This document shows, piece by piece, positions 1-9,053 of a stretch of DNA of 64,000 nucleotides. Each line of letters starts with the position of its first letter. Position 1 is the first letter of the stretch. Location: contig JAPYPR010000001.1 of assembly GCA_029937545.1 (NCBI GenBank), positions 7,876-71,875 on the forward strand. The letters run 5' to 3'. This DNA is from Erythrobacter sp. (GTDB taxonomy: Bacteria; Pseudomonadota; Alphaproteobacteria; Sphingomonadales; Sphingomonadaceae). Made by a program: the position numbers and the translations under genes. The notes below the pieces were generated by a model. It ran no database searches and was not told where the DNA came from. It was given only the letters and a program-made list of their open reading frames with translations.

Positions 1-17
1 GACGGGCCAGACTGCGA

Positions 18-509
18 TCAGCCACCGAGCATGATGACATCCGCGCCGTCACCTGCGGCCAGTCGCGCTCTTTCAAGATCGGCCAATTCGGCCTTGAGCG
101 TCTCGCCTTCGCCCGGATCGCGGGCGAAAACTAGGTTGGCCTGATAGGTCGCGTACGACGCGCCGGTCACCGGAGCCCGGTCGAACCCGCGCAGATTGCG
201 GACGGCCATTTTCGCCACGCGGGCAGCACGGCGTGACCCTGAATGATGGAGGGTCTGAAGGTTTGTCGGCTTGCCCGCTTCATCGAGCGTGAAGCGGATC
301 TGCACGATGGCGCTCATCAAGCCCTGATTGCGGTGTCCGTCAGATCGGATCAGCTGGCGGTCGAGCTGGGCGTTCATGTCCGCTTTCCATTCGGTCATGG
401 CAACGGGCGAGGTTACGACGATGCCGTCGTCCTGCCCGGCAGTGACCGGGGCGGCGAGCATGGCAGCCGAAGCGGCTGCGGCGAAAGTCAGGTGTAAAAA
501 AGTCTTCAT
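18..509 (-). CDS. Secreted hypothetical protein, TonB C-terminal-like
   Basis: A 163-residue protein whose first ~25 residues form a signal peptide (MKTFLHL, then an Ala-rich core ending APVTAG), so it is probably periplasmic. Residues ~68-105 (IVQIRFTLDEAGKPTN...SGSRRAARVAKMAVRNL) resemble the TonB C-terminal fold pattern, with a hydrophobic strand, a 'D-x-x-G' turn and an 'S-G-S-x-x-x-A-A' helix. There is no TonB-type N-terminal anchor, so it is not a TonB protein itself. The open frame runs further upstream, but I place the start at 509 because an AAGGAGG ribosome site lies 8 bases before it and the signal peptide begins there. It is a single gene; specific function is unknown. Confidence 0.75.
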   Translation of the reverse strand: MKTFLHLTFAAAASAAMLAAPVTAGQDDGIVVTSPVAMTEWKADMNAQLDRQLIRSDGHRNQGLMSAIVQIRFTLDEAGKPTNLQTLHHSGSRRAARVAKMAVRNLRGFDRAPVTGASYATYQANLVFARDPGEGETLKAELADLERARLAAGDGADVIMLGG

Positions 510-736
510 CGGATCATCCTCCTTGAGGGAACCAGGATGACCGGCCATGTGGGACCAGAAGCCGAGCACAGTCCCGTAACGCTCGTGCATGGGCTTTGAT
601 GGTCGATCGGGGCAGCCGCCAAATGCGATTGCCTCGGTCAGACAGACAGCACTTCAGACAAAGGAATGCCACCGAGCATCGTCAAAAGGGCAACTCCGGT
701 CTGTCAACTACACGCGTGGTCGACAAGCTGCGCTCG

Positions 737-2332
737 TCACGGCACCAGCACCGTATCGCGGGCGACGGACGACGTTTCGGGGTAGTCGAGGATGAAATGC
801 AGGCCCCGGCTCTCGTGCCGCCGCAGTGCGCTTTTCACGATCAGGGCTGCGCATTCGAGCAGATTGCGCAACTCGATCAGATCGGTCGTCACGCGGAAGC
901 TGCCGTAGTAGTCTTCCACCTCCTGACGCAGCATTTCGATCCGGTTGGCAGCGCGCTCCAACCGCTTGGTTGTCCGGACGATGCCGACGTAATTCCACAT
1001 AAAGCGGCGGATTTCGGTCCAGTTCTGCTTGATGACCACTTCCTCGTCGGAATCGGTCACACGGCTCTCGTCCCACGGGAGGATTTCGGGCGGATCGTCG
1101 AGCTGGTCCCAGCATGCGAGGATATCCTTGGCCGCCGCCTCGCCGAACACGAAGCATTCGAGCAGCGAATTGGAGGCGAGCCGGTTCGCACCGTGCAGTC
1201 CGCTCTCGGTGCATTCGCCCGCTGCCCACAGGCCGGGCAGGTCGGTCTTGGCGTCGAGGCCGATCTTCACCCCGCCACAGGTATAGTGCTGGGCCGGGAC
1301 CACCGGGATCGGCCCTTCGGTCATGTCGATGCCGAGGCCGAGCAGCTTCTCGTGAATCGTCGGGAAATGCTCTTTCACGAACTCCGGCGGCTGGTGGCTG
1401 ATGTCGAGGTGGACATAGTCGAGACCGTGGCGCTTGATCTGGTCGTCGTTGGCGCGCGCGACGATGTCGCGCGGGGCAAGCTCCATGCGCTCGGTATCGT
1501 ATTTCTCCATGTAGCGCTCGCCCGTTTCCGGATTGAACAGGCGCCCGCCCTCGCCGCGCACCGCCTCTGTAATGAGGAAGTTCTTGACCTCCAGATTGTA
1601 GAGGCAGGTCGGATGGAACTGCATCATCTCCATGTTGGAAACGCGCGCCCCCGCTCGCCACGCCATGGCGATGCCGTCGCCCGTTGCTCCGCGCGGCGCC
1701 GTGCTGAACAGATAAACGCGGCCCGCCCCGCCCGCCGCCAGCACGGTGGCGCGCGCGACATGCGCGACAACCTCGCCGCTTTCCTGGTCCAGCGCGTACG
1801 CACCCCAGACGCGGCCGGATCCCGAATATTCCACCTGGTTGCGCCCTGTAATCAGGTCGATGCAGCTCTGCCCCGGCAACAGGGTGATGTTCGGATTTTC
1901 CTCCGCCGCTTTCAGCAAGGCGGCCTGCACCGCCCAGCCGGTGGCATCGTCGACATGGACGATCCGGCGGTGCGAATGGCCGCCCTCGCGGGTGAGGTGA
2001 AGATCGCCGCCCTCGTCCATAGCCTCGCGGTTGAACGGCACGCCCAGCTCGCACAGCCGGTCGATGGCAGCCGGAGCGCGTTCGATGACAAATTCGACCG
2101 TCTCGAGATCGTTCAACCCCGCGCCCGCAACCATGGTATCGCGGATGTGGTCCTCGAACGTGTCGCCTGCATCGAGCACCGCCGCGATCCCGCCCTGCGC
2201 CCAGGCGGTCGATCCACTCTCGAGCGTGCCCTTGGCGAGGACCAGCACTTTCTTGTGCTCCGCCAGCGCCAGCGCGGCCGTCAGGCCAGCGGCACCCGAT
2301 CCGATGATGAGGATGTCGTGGGGTTCTGTCAT
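737..2332 (-). CDS. nadB: L-aspartate oxidase
   Basis: Flavoenzyme oxidising L-aspartate to iminoaspartate, the first step of de novo NAD synthesis, in the cytoplasm. The 531 residues open with a dinucleotide-binding motif (IIGSGAAGLTAAL, residues 8-20), followed by the STAWAQGGIAAVL flavin/substrate segment. Later come HPT near the middle, HYTCGGVKIG and the C-terminal succinate dehydrogenase/fumarate reductase-like helical domain. Length is normal for NadB. I start at the ATG at 2332, where the FAD motif begins eight residues in; the upstream extension is Arg/Pro-rich and unlike the family. NadA and NadC are not in the window, so the gene stands alone here. Confidence 0.95.
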   Translation of the reverse strand: MTEPHDILIIGSGAAGLTAALALAEHKKVLVLAKGTLESGSTAWAQGGIAAVLDAGDTFEDHIRDTMVAGAGLNDLETVEFVIERAPAAIDRLCELGVPFNREAMDEGGDLHLTREGGHSHRRIVHVDDATGWAVQAALLKAAEENPNITLLPGQSCIDLITGRNQVEYSGSGRVWGAYALDQESGEVVAHVARATVLAAGGAGRVYLFSTAPRGATGDGIAMAWRAGARVSNMEMMQFHPTCLYNLEVKNFLITEAVRGEGGRLFNPETGERYMEKYDTERMELAPRDIVARANDDQIKRHGLDYVHLDISHQPPEFVKEHFPTIHEKLLGLGIDMTEGPIPVVPAQHYTCGGVKIGLDAKTDLPGLWAAGECTESGLHGANRLASNSLLECFVFGEAAAKDILACWDQLDDPPEILPWDESRVTDSDEEVVIKQNWTEIRRFMWNYVGIVRTTKRLERAANRIEMLRQEVEDYYGSFRVTTDLIELRNLLECAALIVKSALRRHESRGLHFILDYPETSSVARDTVLVP

Positions 2333-2472
2333 GCGCGCGTCATGCCCAAGGCTTCGCCACGCGGCAAGCAAGGAACGCCTCGGCGCAGGAGGCCTGAACC
2401 GCGCAAGGGCTATGGTTAAGGCCCGACTCGGCAGGGGAAAGACAAAAAAGTGGACTGGAGGGTCACGCACAT

Positions 2473-2661
2473 ATGAAACTGGGTCAAATCGCCTGCGCGT
2501 TCGGAAAGCACTCTGTCGATCGCGAAGGCATCAAGCGCGCTGGCGGCCAGCAATTCAGCCGTTGCCGCTGCTGCAAGACGCCGTTGGAGGAGGTCGAACC
2601 GCATCGCTGGGCCGCCATGCGCGTCAAGGATGCAGGCCTGGGTCGCCAGGCGATCTACTGA
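2473..2661 (+). CDS. Small hypothetical protein with CxxC pair
   Basis: A 62-residue basic protein (MKLGQIACAFGKHSVDREGIKR...). A C-R-C-C cluster around residues 31-34 and an E-P-H motif after it suggest metal binding or a small zinc ribbon, but only inference supports that. A GGAGG ribosome site lies 11 bases before the ATG. It sits alone between divergently read nadB and the convergent ABC ATPase gene. I do not recognise a functional family with confidence. Confidence 0.6.
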   Translation: MKLGQIACAFGKHSVDREGIKRAGGQQFSRCRCCKTPLEEVEPHRWAAMRVKDAGLGRQAIY

Positions 2662-2679
2662 GCGTTCATCGCCGCACAG

Positions 2680-3618
2680 TCAGCCGGAGCCGGTCAGCTG
2701 GACGAACACGTCCTCCAGATCGGCTTCGCGCGTCGTCACATCCTCGATCGCATAGCCGTGCGACTGCACGATCGATAGCACCTGCCCCGCGCTCGCCTTG
2801 TCACGGTCGTACGTGATCTCGAGCTTGCGCGGCTGGACGACTTCGGCGCGCACGAACGCCTCTTCCATGATCGGTCCGCCAAGGTCCTTGTCGACCGTGA
2901 CGGTGACCACCTTCTCGCGCGCCATGCCGACCAGTTCGCGGGTCGGCTTCTCTGCGATCAATTCGCCGTGATTGATTATCGCGATGCGGTCGCAGAGCTG
3001 CTCGGCTTCCTCGAGATAGTGGGTAGTCAGCACCACCGTGACGCCTTGCGCATTCAGCTCGTTCACCAGCTCCCACAGCTGGCGGCGCAGCTCGACGTCC
3101 ACGCCTGCCGTCGGCTCGTCGAGCACGAGGATCGGCGGAGAGTGAACCATAGCCTTGGCGATCAGCAGGCGGCGCTTCATCCCGCCCGACAGCGTGCGCG
3201 CATAGGCGTCGCGCTTGTCCCACAGGTGCACCGCGCGCAATAGTTCCTCGCTGCGGCGTTCGTTTTTCCGAATGCCGTAAAAGCCGCCCTGGTTCTCGAG
3301 CACTTCGTAGGGCGTGAAGAAGGGATCGAAAACGATCTCCTGCGGCACGATGCCGATGCTGCGCTTCGCATTCCGGGGGTTCTCTCCGATGTCGAAGCCC
3401 CAGATTTCCGCGCTGCCCTCGGTCTTGGTGACAAGCCCCGCCAGGATATTGATCAACGTTGACTTGCCCGCCCCGTTCGGCCCGAGCAGTCCGAAGATGC
3501 CGCCCTGCGGCACATCGAAGCTCACGCCCTTCAAGGCCAGCTTCGGCGGCTCGCCCGGCCCCGGCGAGGCATATTCCTTGACGAGATTGTCGATGCGGAT
3601 TGCGGGCGGTGTGCTCAT
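2680..3618 (-). CDS. ABC transporter ATP-binding protein (CcmA/YadG type)
   Basis: ATPase subunit of an ABC exporter of the CcmA/DrrA/YadG branch. The 312 residues contain Walker A (GPNGAGKST), the Q-loop, an LSGGMKRR signature, Walker B (ILVLDEPTAGVD) and a switch His (LTTHYLEEAEQL). A ~75-residue C-terminal extension carries a ferredoxin-like regulatory region, as in DrrA-like proteins. Start is the ATG at 3618, preceded by AGGTGA; a GTG three codons upstream is an alternative. Usually the permease gene follows, but here the next gene downstream is on the other strand, so the ATPase is an orphan in this window and the substrate cannot be named. Confidence 0.9.
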   Translation of the reverse strand: MSTPPAIRIDNLVKEYASPGPGEPPKLALKGVSFDVPQGGIFGLLGPNGAGKSTLINILAGLVTKTEGSAEIWGFDIGENPRNAKRSIGIVPQEIVFDPFFTPYEVLENQGGFYGIRKNERRSEELLRAVHLWDKRDAYARTLSGGMKRRLLIAKAMVHSPPILVLDEPTAGVDVELRRQLWELVNELNAQGVTVVLTTHYLEEAEQLCDRIAIINHGELIAEKPTRELVGMAREKVVTVTVDKDLGGPIMEEAFVRAEVVQPRKLEITYDRDKASAGQVLSIVQSHGYAIEDVTTREADLEDVFVQLTGSG

Positions 3619-3673
3619 GGGGATCACCTAGGCGCTTGAGGCCCACATAAAAACCCATTATCGGCTCAGACCC

Positions 3674-3934
3674 ATGAGCCTGCCTCCTCCCGAAGTGTCC
3701 AAGGTCACCACGCGCCGCGTGTGGTGCGACGGTGCAACCGACATTCGCAGCGGCGAGCGCTACAAGCCGATCGCGCTCGGCCATCCGAAGGTCTGGCTGG
3801 AGATCGACGAGCACGGCTATGTCGATTGCGGCTATTGCGACCGGCGCTTCGTGCTCGAAGGCGGGCCGGCAGACGGAGTGGACCAGTCCAAGCTGATGGA
3901 CATTTCCGAGGGTGCCGATCCGGGACATCGCTGA
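3674..3934 (+). CDS. Zinc-finger CHCC domain protein (NDUFS6-like)
   Basis: An 86-residue protein of the zf-CHCC family, related to the NDUFS6 accessory subunit of respiratory complex I. Residues ~38-62 read GHPKVWLEIDEHGYVDCGYCDRRFVL, giving the characteristic His, then C-x2-C zinc ligands; a further Cys lies in VWCDG near residue 18. Length and motif are typical of the alphaproteobacterial members. It is divergent from the ABC ATPase and lies just upstream of tldD in the same direction. A role in complex I assembly or structure is known for the mitochondrial relative and is only inferred here. Confidence 0.85.
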   Translation: MSLPPPEVSKVTTRRVWCDGATDIRSGERYKPIALGHPKVWLEIDEHGYVDCGYCDRRFVLEGGPADGVDQSKLMDISEGADPGHR

Positions 3935-3986
3935 CGCTATCGCCAAGCCTCTCGCGCAAGCGGGCACGAATGCCTACATGAGGTGG

Positions 3987-5408
3987 ATGACCGACCCCAA
4001 CGATCCGCACGCCCTGCTCTACAACCAGCTCGATCCGCAGGATGCGCAGGCCCTGACCGCGCGCCTCCTCCAGCCCTGCGACGACGGCGAGCTTTACCTG
4101 CAATTCATGGCGTCGGAGACCTTCGCCTTCGACGACGGCAGGCTGAAAACGGCGGATTATTCGCGCGATTCGGGATTCGGCCTGCGCGGCGTGTCGGGCG
4201 AGACCACCGGCTTCGCGCACGCCAACGAAATCAGCGCGGCGGCGATCTCCCGCGCGGGCGAAACGCTGCAATTGCTCGACGCCACGAAAGCGCCCCATGC
4301 CACCCCGCCCGAGCGGACCAATCGCCATCTCTACACCGATGCCAGCCCGCTCGATCTCGTGCCGTTCGCGGAAAAGGTCGCGCTGCTGGAGAAGATCGAC
4401 GCGGTCGCCCGGGCCAAGGATCCGCGGGTAGCGCAGGTCAGCGTGGGCATGTCGGCCAGCTGGAGCGCAATCGACATCATTCGTGCCGACGGCTTCACCG
4501 CGCGCGACATCCGTCCGCTGGTGCGCCTCAACGTATCGGTCGTCACCGAACTGAACGGCCGGCGCGAAACCGGCAATTTCGGCTTCGGCGGTCGCTACCT
4601 CTACGACCGGCTGTTCGACGAAGGCCAGTGGATGCGTGCGGTGGACGAGGCGGTGCGCCAGGCGCTGGTCAATCTCGACAGCGTCGAGGCACCCGCGGGC
4701 GAAACCACCGTCCTGCTCGGCCCTGGCTGGCCCGGCATCCTGCTGCACGAGGCTGTGGGCCACGGGCTGGAAGGCGATTTCAACCGCAAAGGCACCAGCG
4801 CCTTTTCCGGCCGCATCGGCGAGCGCGTCGCCGCGCCCGGCGTCACCGTGATCGACGATGGCAGCATCGCGGAACGGCGCGGCTCGCTGTCGATCGACGA
4901 CGAGGGCACGCCGACGCGCGAGACCGTGCTGATCGAGGACGGTATTCTAAAGGGATACATGCAGGACCGCCTCAACGCGCGGCTGATGGGTGTGGAGCCG
5001 ACCGGCAACGGTCGCCGTGAAAGTTACCAGCACGCCCCGATGCCGCGCATGACGAATACCTTCATGCAGAGCGGCGAGGACGACCCCGCCGAGCTGCTGA
5101 GCCGGGTGGACGACGGTATCTATGCCACCAGTTTCGGCGGCGGCCAGGTCGACATCGTCTCCGGCAAGTTCGTCTTCGCCTGCACCGAGGCCTACAAGGT
5201 CGAGAAGGGCAAGATCGTCGCCCCGATCAAGGGCGCGACGCTGATCGGCGACGGGCCGAGCGTGCTGACCCGCGTGACCGGCATCGGCGACGACATGACG
5301 CTGGACGAGGGCATCGGCATGTGCGGCAAGGGTGGCCAGGGCGTGCCCGCCGGCGTGGGCCAGCCGACGCTGCTGATCGATGGCCTCACCGTGGGCGGGA
5401 CGGCCTAG
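3987..5408 (+). CDS. tldD: Metalloprotease TldD
   Basis: Subunit of the TldD/TldE zinc protease, known to clip microcin B17 and the CcdA antitoxin. The protein is ~473 residues (E. coli 481). The central HEAVGHGLEGDF stretch is the TldD HExxxH metal site, and the C-terminal half contains the conserved YKVEKGKIVAPIKGATLIGDG block. The reading frame is open further up, with a GTG at 3912 inside the preceding zinc-finger gene. I chose 3987 because family members begin close to 'LLYNQLD'; no convincing ribosome site distinguishes 3978 from 3987. TldE (PmbA) is not in the window. Confidence 0.93.
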   Translation: MTDPNDPHALLYNQLDPQDAQALTARLLQPCDDGELYLQFMASETFAFDDGRLKTADYSRDSGFGLRGVSGETTGFAHANEISAAAISRAGETLQLLDATKAPHATPPERTNRHLYTDASPLDLVPFAEKVALLEKIDAVARAKDPRVAQVSVGMSASWSAIDIIRADGFTARDIRPLVRLNVSVVTELNGRRETGNFGFGGRYLYDRLFDEGQWMRAVDEAVRQALVNLDSVEAPAGETTVLLGPGWPGILLHEAVGHGLEGDFNRKGTSAFSGRIGERVAAPGVTVIDDGSIAERRGSLSIDDEGTPTRETVLIEDGILKGYMQDRLNARLMGVEPTGNGRRESYQHAPMPRMTNTFMQSGEDDPAELLSRVDDGIYATSFGGGQVDIVSGKFVFACTEAYKVEKGKIVAPIKGATLIGDGPSVLTRVTGIGDDMTLDEGIGMCGKGGQGVPAGVGQPTLLIDGLTVGGTA

Positions 5409-5484
5409 CTCGAGGGCCTGGGCAGAACTCATCGCCCGTTCAGGCGTTGACCGGTATATATCGCACCTCTGAAGGAGACTCGCC

Positions 5485-5904
5485 ATGTTGAAGCCCATCC
5501 TTGCAGCCACTGCCGCCCTCACCATGCTGGCCGCGCCCGCATCCGCGCAAGATTACACCGACCGCGAACTGACCAAGGGCGAGGCAAAGCTCGCCAAGAT
5601 GCTGGATGGCCGCGTCGCCGGTGAGCCGGAGCGTTGCATCCGTACCATCGGCAGCCGCAACCTTACGCAGATCGACGATACGGCGCTGGTCTACAAACAG
5701 GGCCGCACGATCTGGGTGAACTACACCCGTACTCCGGAATCGATCGATTCGGACGACATTATGGTCATCAGAAAGTTCGACGGCTCCAGCCTGTGCCGCA
5801 CCGACCAGATCACCACCGTCGAACGCTTCGGCGGGTTCCTGTCGGGCATCATCTTCCTCGACGATTTCATCCCCTATCGCCTGCCGGAAGACGTCGAGGG
5901 CTGA
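5485..5904 (+). CDS. Secreted hypothetical protein
   Basis: A 139-residue protein with a clear signal peptide (MLKPILAATAALTMLAAPASA, cleavage after residue 21), so probably periplasmic. The mature part has two Cys (in ERCIRTIG and SSLCRTDQ) that could form a disulfide, and ends IIFLDDFIPYRLPEDVEG. A strong GAAGGAG ribosome site precedes the ATG. It lies between tldD and the DUF924 gene in the same direction. The family is a common sphingomonad hypothetical; I assign no function. Confidence 0.8.
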   Translation: MLKPILAATAALTMLAAPASAQDYTDRELTKGEAKLAKMLDGRVAGEPERCIRTIGSRNLTQIDDTALVYKQGRTIWVNYTRTPESIDSDDIMVIRKFDGSSLCRTDQITTVERFGGFLSGIIFLDDFIPYRLPEDVEG

Positions 5905-5917
5905 GGCATCCCGACCC

Positions 5918-6469
5918 ATGACTGCACCGGCGCAGCCGTGGGCGCGCGACATATTGCATGTGTGGTTCCATACGCTCGGCAGCGAGGACTGGTTCGCACC
6001 GACCGAGGCCATCGACGCGATGCTCGAAGATCGCTTCGGCGAGGAGCTTGAGCGGCAGGCGAAGCGAGCAGCGGGCGAATTTCTCGACGATCCACAGATA
6101 GCGCTCGCCGCGATCATCCTGTTCGACCAGATTCCGCGCAACATCCACCGCGATACGGCGCAGGCCTTTGCGCACGACCGCCAGGCCCGGGCAATCACCC
6201 ACGGCGCGATCGAGCGCGGCTGGCTTGGAGACTATACCGAGGATCAGCGCCAGTTCGCGCTCATGCCGCTGATGCACAGCGAGCAAATCCACGACCAGGA
6301 TCTATCGGTGGAATTGTTCGCCCGCTACGCCCCGGGTGCGCTCGACTTCGCCCGCTCGCATCGCGAGATGATTGCGCGCTTCGGTCGTTTCCCGCACCGC
6401 AATGAAATACTCGGGCGTGAGAGCAGCGAGGCCGAGGAAGAGGCGATTGCCGACGGCTTCAGCTGGTAG
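5918..6469 (+). CDS. DUF924 family protein
   Basis: A 183-residue all-helical protein of the DUF924 family, whose biochemical role is unknown (a TPR-like fold). Family motifs visible in order: VLHVWF-like opening (ILHVWFHTLG), the LFDQIPRNIHRDTAQAFAHDRQAR block (residues ~68-92), MPLMHSEQIHDQDLSV (~121-137) and RFGRFPHRNEILGRESS (~155-172). It is probably cytoplasmic. The 3' end overlaps the convergent nth gene by 11 bases. Confidence 0.9.
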   Translation: MTAPAQPWARDILHVWFHTLGSEDWFAPTEAIDAMLEDRFGEELERQAKRAAGEFLDDPQIALAAIILFDQIPRNIHRDTAQAFAHDRQARAITHGAIERGWLGDYTEDQRQFALMPLMHSEQIHDQDLSVELFARYAPGALDFARSHREMIARFGRFPHRNEILGRESSEAEEEAIADGFSW

Positions 6470-7115
6470 CCGCGTAATAGAGGCATAGGTCCGACACCGG
6501 GCAGATCTCGCATCTGGGCGAGCGGGCCGTGCACACGCGCTTGCCGAACTGGATCAGCCAGAAATGCCCGTCACGCAGCGCCCAGTCGGGTGAACGTTCT
6601 TCCAGTTTCGCGGCAGTCTTGTCCGCCGTCTTCGCATCTGTGAGACCGATCCGGTTGCAAACGCGATGCACATGGGTGTCGACCGCGATCACGTCTTTTC
6701 CGAAGGTAAAACTGAGCACGATGTCGGCGCATTTGCGGCCGATGCCTGGCAGGGCCATCAGCCCTTCGCGTGTATCGGGCACGCGGCCGTCATGCTGCTC
6801 CAGTAAAGCGCTGCAGAACGCCCGGATATTTCGGGCTTTCATGTTGTATAGACCACAGGGCCGGATCGCTTCGGCGATGTCGCGCTCGTCCATCGCGAGC
6901 ATCTCTTCTGGCGTTCGCGCCAAGGCAAACAACTGCCGCGCCGCTTTCGCCGTATTGCGATCGAGCGATTGCGCGGACAGCATACAGGACACGCAGGAGC
7001 GGAAGGCATCGGGCTGGCCCTTGGGGCCTTTTGCGCCCGGCGTGCGGCCGGGCATGGCCTCGCGCAGTCGCTCGTAGATTGTCTCGACGTCGGAGATGTC
7101 GAGCGTTCTGCTCAC
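6459..7115 (-). CDS. nth: Endonuclease III-type DNA glycosylase
   Basis: Base-excision repair glycosylase/AP lyase for oxidised pyrimidines. The 218 residues carry the helix-hairpin-helix LPGIGRKCADIVL with the catalytic Lys, the GPD-region Asp in AVDTHVHRVCNRIG, and the C-terminal [4Fe-4S] loop with C-x6-C-x2-C-x5-C spacing (CTARSPRCEICPVSDLC). Start is a GTG at 7115 that overlaps the stop of the upstream transporter as GTGA, so the two are probably translationally coupled. A second HhH-GPD gene lies two genes upstream in the same direction, so this cluster carries two related glycosylases. Confidence 0.93.
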   Translation of the reverse strand: MSRTLDISDVETIYERLREAMPGRTPGAKGPKGQPDAFRSCVSCMLSAQSLDRNTAKAARQLFALARTPEEMLAMDERDIAEAIRPCGLYNMKARNIRAFCSALLEQHDGRVPDTREGLMALPGIGRKCADIVLSFTFGKDVIAVDTHVHRVCNRIGLTDAKTADKTAAKLEERSPDWALRDGHFWLIQFGKRVCTARSPRCEICPVSDLCLYYAATS

Positions 7116-8416
7116 GCCGCTGTTCTCGTCGGACGAAGGGCGATGGCCGCGAAGCCGAGTAGCAGCCCGATTACAGCAGTCACCGGCAGCAGGATATCCG
7201 GATCGGGCAACTTTGCCCCACTGACTGACTCGAATACGCGGGCGAGTGCCACCAGCCCAAGCATGCAGGCTATGCTAACCACGAACAGCCCCGCTGCGTT
7301 GGCGAGCGGGCCATTCGCCGCGCCGCGTTGCAAGGTCGCATCGTTCATCGCTGCCAGCAGGAACAGCGCGACCAAGGGCAGCAGCGCTCCGTTGAAGGCC
7401 TGTGCCGCGAGGATCGCCGGGCCGGGCCTTACATCCGCCAGCCCGAAGCCCGCACCGATCAGGATCACCGCTGCCCACACGCTGCGGAAGCGCCAGCCCC
7501 GCGCCGCCCAGCGCGGATCGTCGATATTCCCGAACAAACCGCGCGCTGTCAGCGCGGCGGCGAGCGGCGCGGTGACCGCAGAGGACAACCCGGCGGCGAG
7601 CAGGCCAAGCGCGAGCCCGGTGCGCGCCCATTCGCCGAGCCGTCCTGCCAGCGTATCGGCCAGCGCTTCGAAAGAGAAATCGCCGTCGAGCGCCGTGCCG
7701 ACCACCAGTATCGCTGCCGTAATCAGCGCGCCCAACCCTACGGCGATGGCGAGGCCGAGCCGCATCTGCCCCACCGTTTGCCCTCGCGCCAACGCCGAGC
7801 CGAGAAAGAGATTATAGGGCACGACCGTGGTCCCCACGAGGGCAAGGATGGTGAGGAGCGCAGCCTCCTCGCCGAGGAGCGAAACATCGGGCACGATCCC
7901 GCTCGCGACAGAAGACAGGCTCGGGGCGAGGCTCGCGGCGACCAGTAGGAAGCCTGCCCCCATCAGCGCCACGAACATCGCCATCGCCTGCGCGATCCGT
8001 TGCGGCGAGCCGAGCAGGAGCAGCGCGACCGCCGCAATCGCTAGCGCCAGCGTCAGCACGCCGCGCGGCAAGACGATGGCGAGCATTGCGCCTGCCACGC
8101 CGCCCAAGATATTTCCCGCCTCATAGGCCGCGCAGCCGAGCAGCACCGCACCCGCCACCAATGCCAGAACCAGGAAGCGGGCAGCGCCGCTAGAATAGCG
8201 GCGACGCAGGACCGCAGCGAGGTCGCCCCCGGTCGCAATCGCCAGCCGTCCCGCGAATTCCTGCAGCGTGAACGTCGCCACGCCCGAAAAGACGATGGCC
8301 CACAGCACCGCCGTGCCCGGCCCAGCACCCGCACTGGCCGCAGCCGTGACCGTACCCGGCCCGACGAAGGCCGCAGCGATGGCGGACCACAGGAGGATCG
8401 ATCCGAGCCGTGTCAT
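7112..8416 (-). CDS. NRAMP-like membrane transporter
   Basis: A 434-residue integral membrane protein with about eleven hydrophobic helices, of the NRAMP (SLC11) fold. The helix-1 motif, DPGN in manganese/iron carriers, is here GPGT (residues 19-22), and the helix-6 motif MPHN is here VPYN (199-202). The Asp and Met metal ligands are thus missing, while the helix-6 Asn remains. This places it in a divergent NRAMP-related branch and makes canonical Mn/Fe transport doubtful. I start at ATG 8416, since the longer frame adds an Arg-rich, non-membrane stretch. The stop overlaps the nth start as GTGA. Confidence 0.85.
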   Translation of the reverse strand: MTRLGSILLWSAIAAAFVGPGTVTAAASAGAGPGTAVLWAIVFSGVATFTLQEFAGRLAIATGGDLAAVLRRRYSSGAARFLVLALVAGAVLLGCAAYEAGNILGGVAGAMLAIVLPRGVLTLALAIAAVALLLLGSPQRIAQAMAMFVALMGAGFLLVAASLAPSLSSVASGIVPDVSLLGEEAALLTILALVGTTVVPYNLFLGSALARGQTVGQMRLGLAIAVGLGALITAAILVVGTALDGDFSFEALADTLAGRLGEWARTGLALGLLAAGLSSAVTAPLAAALTARGLFGNIDDPRWAARGWRFRSVWAAVILIGAGFGLADVRPGPAILAAQAFNGALLPLVALFLLAAMNDATLQRGAANGPLANAAGLFVVSIACMLGLVALARVFESVSGAKLPDPDILLPVTAVIGLLLGFAAIALRPTRTAA

Positions 8417-8462
8417 GGCTGCCGCTTGTGCCGCGCGCGTGCGGCCTGCACAATGGCCGCGC

Positions 8463-9053
8463 TCACGCGCCCATCCGCTCCCGCCCGGTCTCGCATAGGG
8501 CTTGCGCAGGGCAGGTCGCACATTTGGAGGATGACGGACGGCACCAGGTCTGGCCGAGCTTCTTCATCAGCAAGTGATGCTCGTCGTAATCGGCGGCAGA
8601 CCATTCCTCCGGCATGACCGGCATGATCGCCGCGAAAGCGCGCTCGGTGCTCGCCTTGGGAGGCACCAGCCCCATGCGCTGCAAGATGCGGGTGTGATGG
8701 CTGTCGAGAACGGTCGCGCGGCGGTCCAGCCTGCTGGCATTCATCACGCCCGCAGCGCTCTTGCGGCCGATACCGGGAAGCTGTTCGAGCCAGCACATCG
8801 CCGCCTCGGTCTCCATATCGGCGAGGTGAGCGAGGTCGACCGCGCCGCGCCCCTCGATCAGCGCCGAAAGGCTCGCCTTGAGCCGCTCTGCAGCGATGTT
8901 GGGATAGGTCTGCGTGGCGAGGTCAGCCCGCAAGTCGGAAAGCGGCGCTGCGGCTACGGCTTCCCAGTTGCCCCACCGCTTCAGCATCCGGTCGGTCGCT
9001 TCGTTGGACACTTCGGACTTCGTCCGCGCGCCGATCACCCCTTGCACCAACAC
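8463..9053 (-). CDS. HhH-GPD base-excision glycosylase, 5' end uncertain
   Basis: A second endonuclease III-like protein. It shows the hairpin LPGIGRKSAAGVMN, the VLDSHHTRILQRMGL segment and a [4Fe-4S] loop with C-x6-C-x2-C-x5-C spacing (CRPSSSKCATCPAQALC). The GTG at 9053 begins inside the first conserved helix (LVQGVIGARTKSEV). The frame stays open upstream to 9176 and encodes a family-like stretch (RSETLRRLQALLAQRFG...REPEWV), yet holds no ATG, GTG or TTG. The true start may be a CTG, or the gene may have lost its start. The catalytic Lys of Nth is kept in the hairpin, so activity is plausible. Confidence 0.75.
   Translation of the reverse strand: MLVQGVIGARTKSEVSNEATDRMLKRWGNWEAVAAAPLSDLRADLATQTYPNIAAERLKASLSALIEGRGAVDLAHLADMETEAAMCWLEQLPGIGRKSAAGVMNASRLDRRATVLDSHHTRILQRMGLVPPKASTERAFAAIMPVMPEEWSAADYDEHHLLMKKLGQTWCRPSSSKCATCPAQALCETGRERMGA

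Noticed and set aside
596-2419. 607-residue open frame on the + strand opposite nadB
   Set aside because: Shadow of the GC-rich nadB gene; its composition is Arg/Ala/His-rich and it lacks a recognised domain.
3912-3989. GTG at 3912 as the tldD start
   Set aside because: It lies inside the preceding gene and adds residues not typical of TldD; a start near 3987 fits better.
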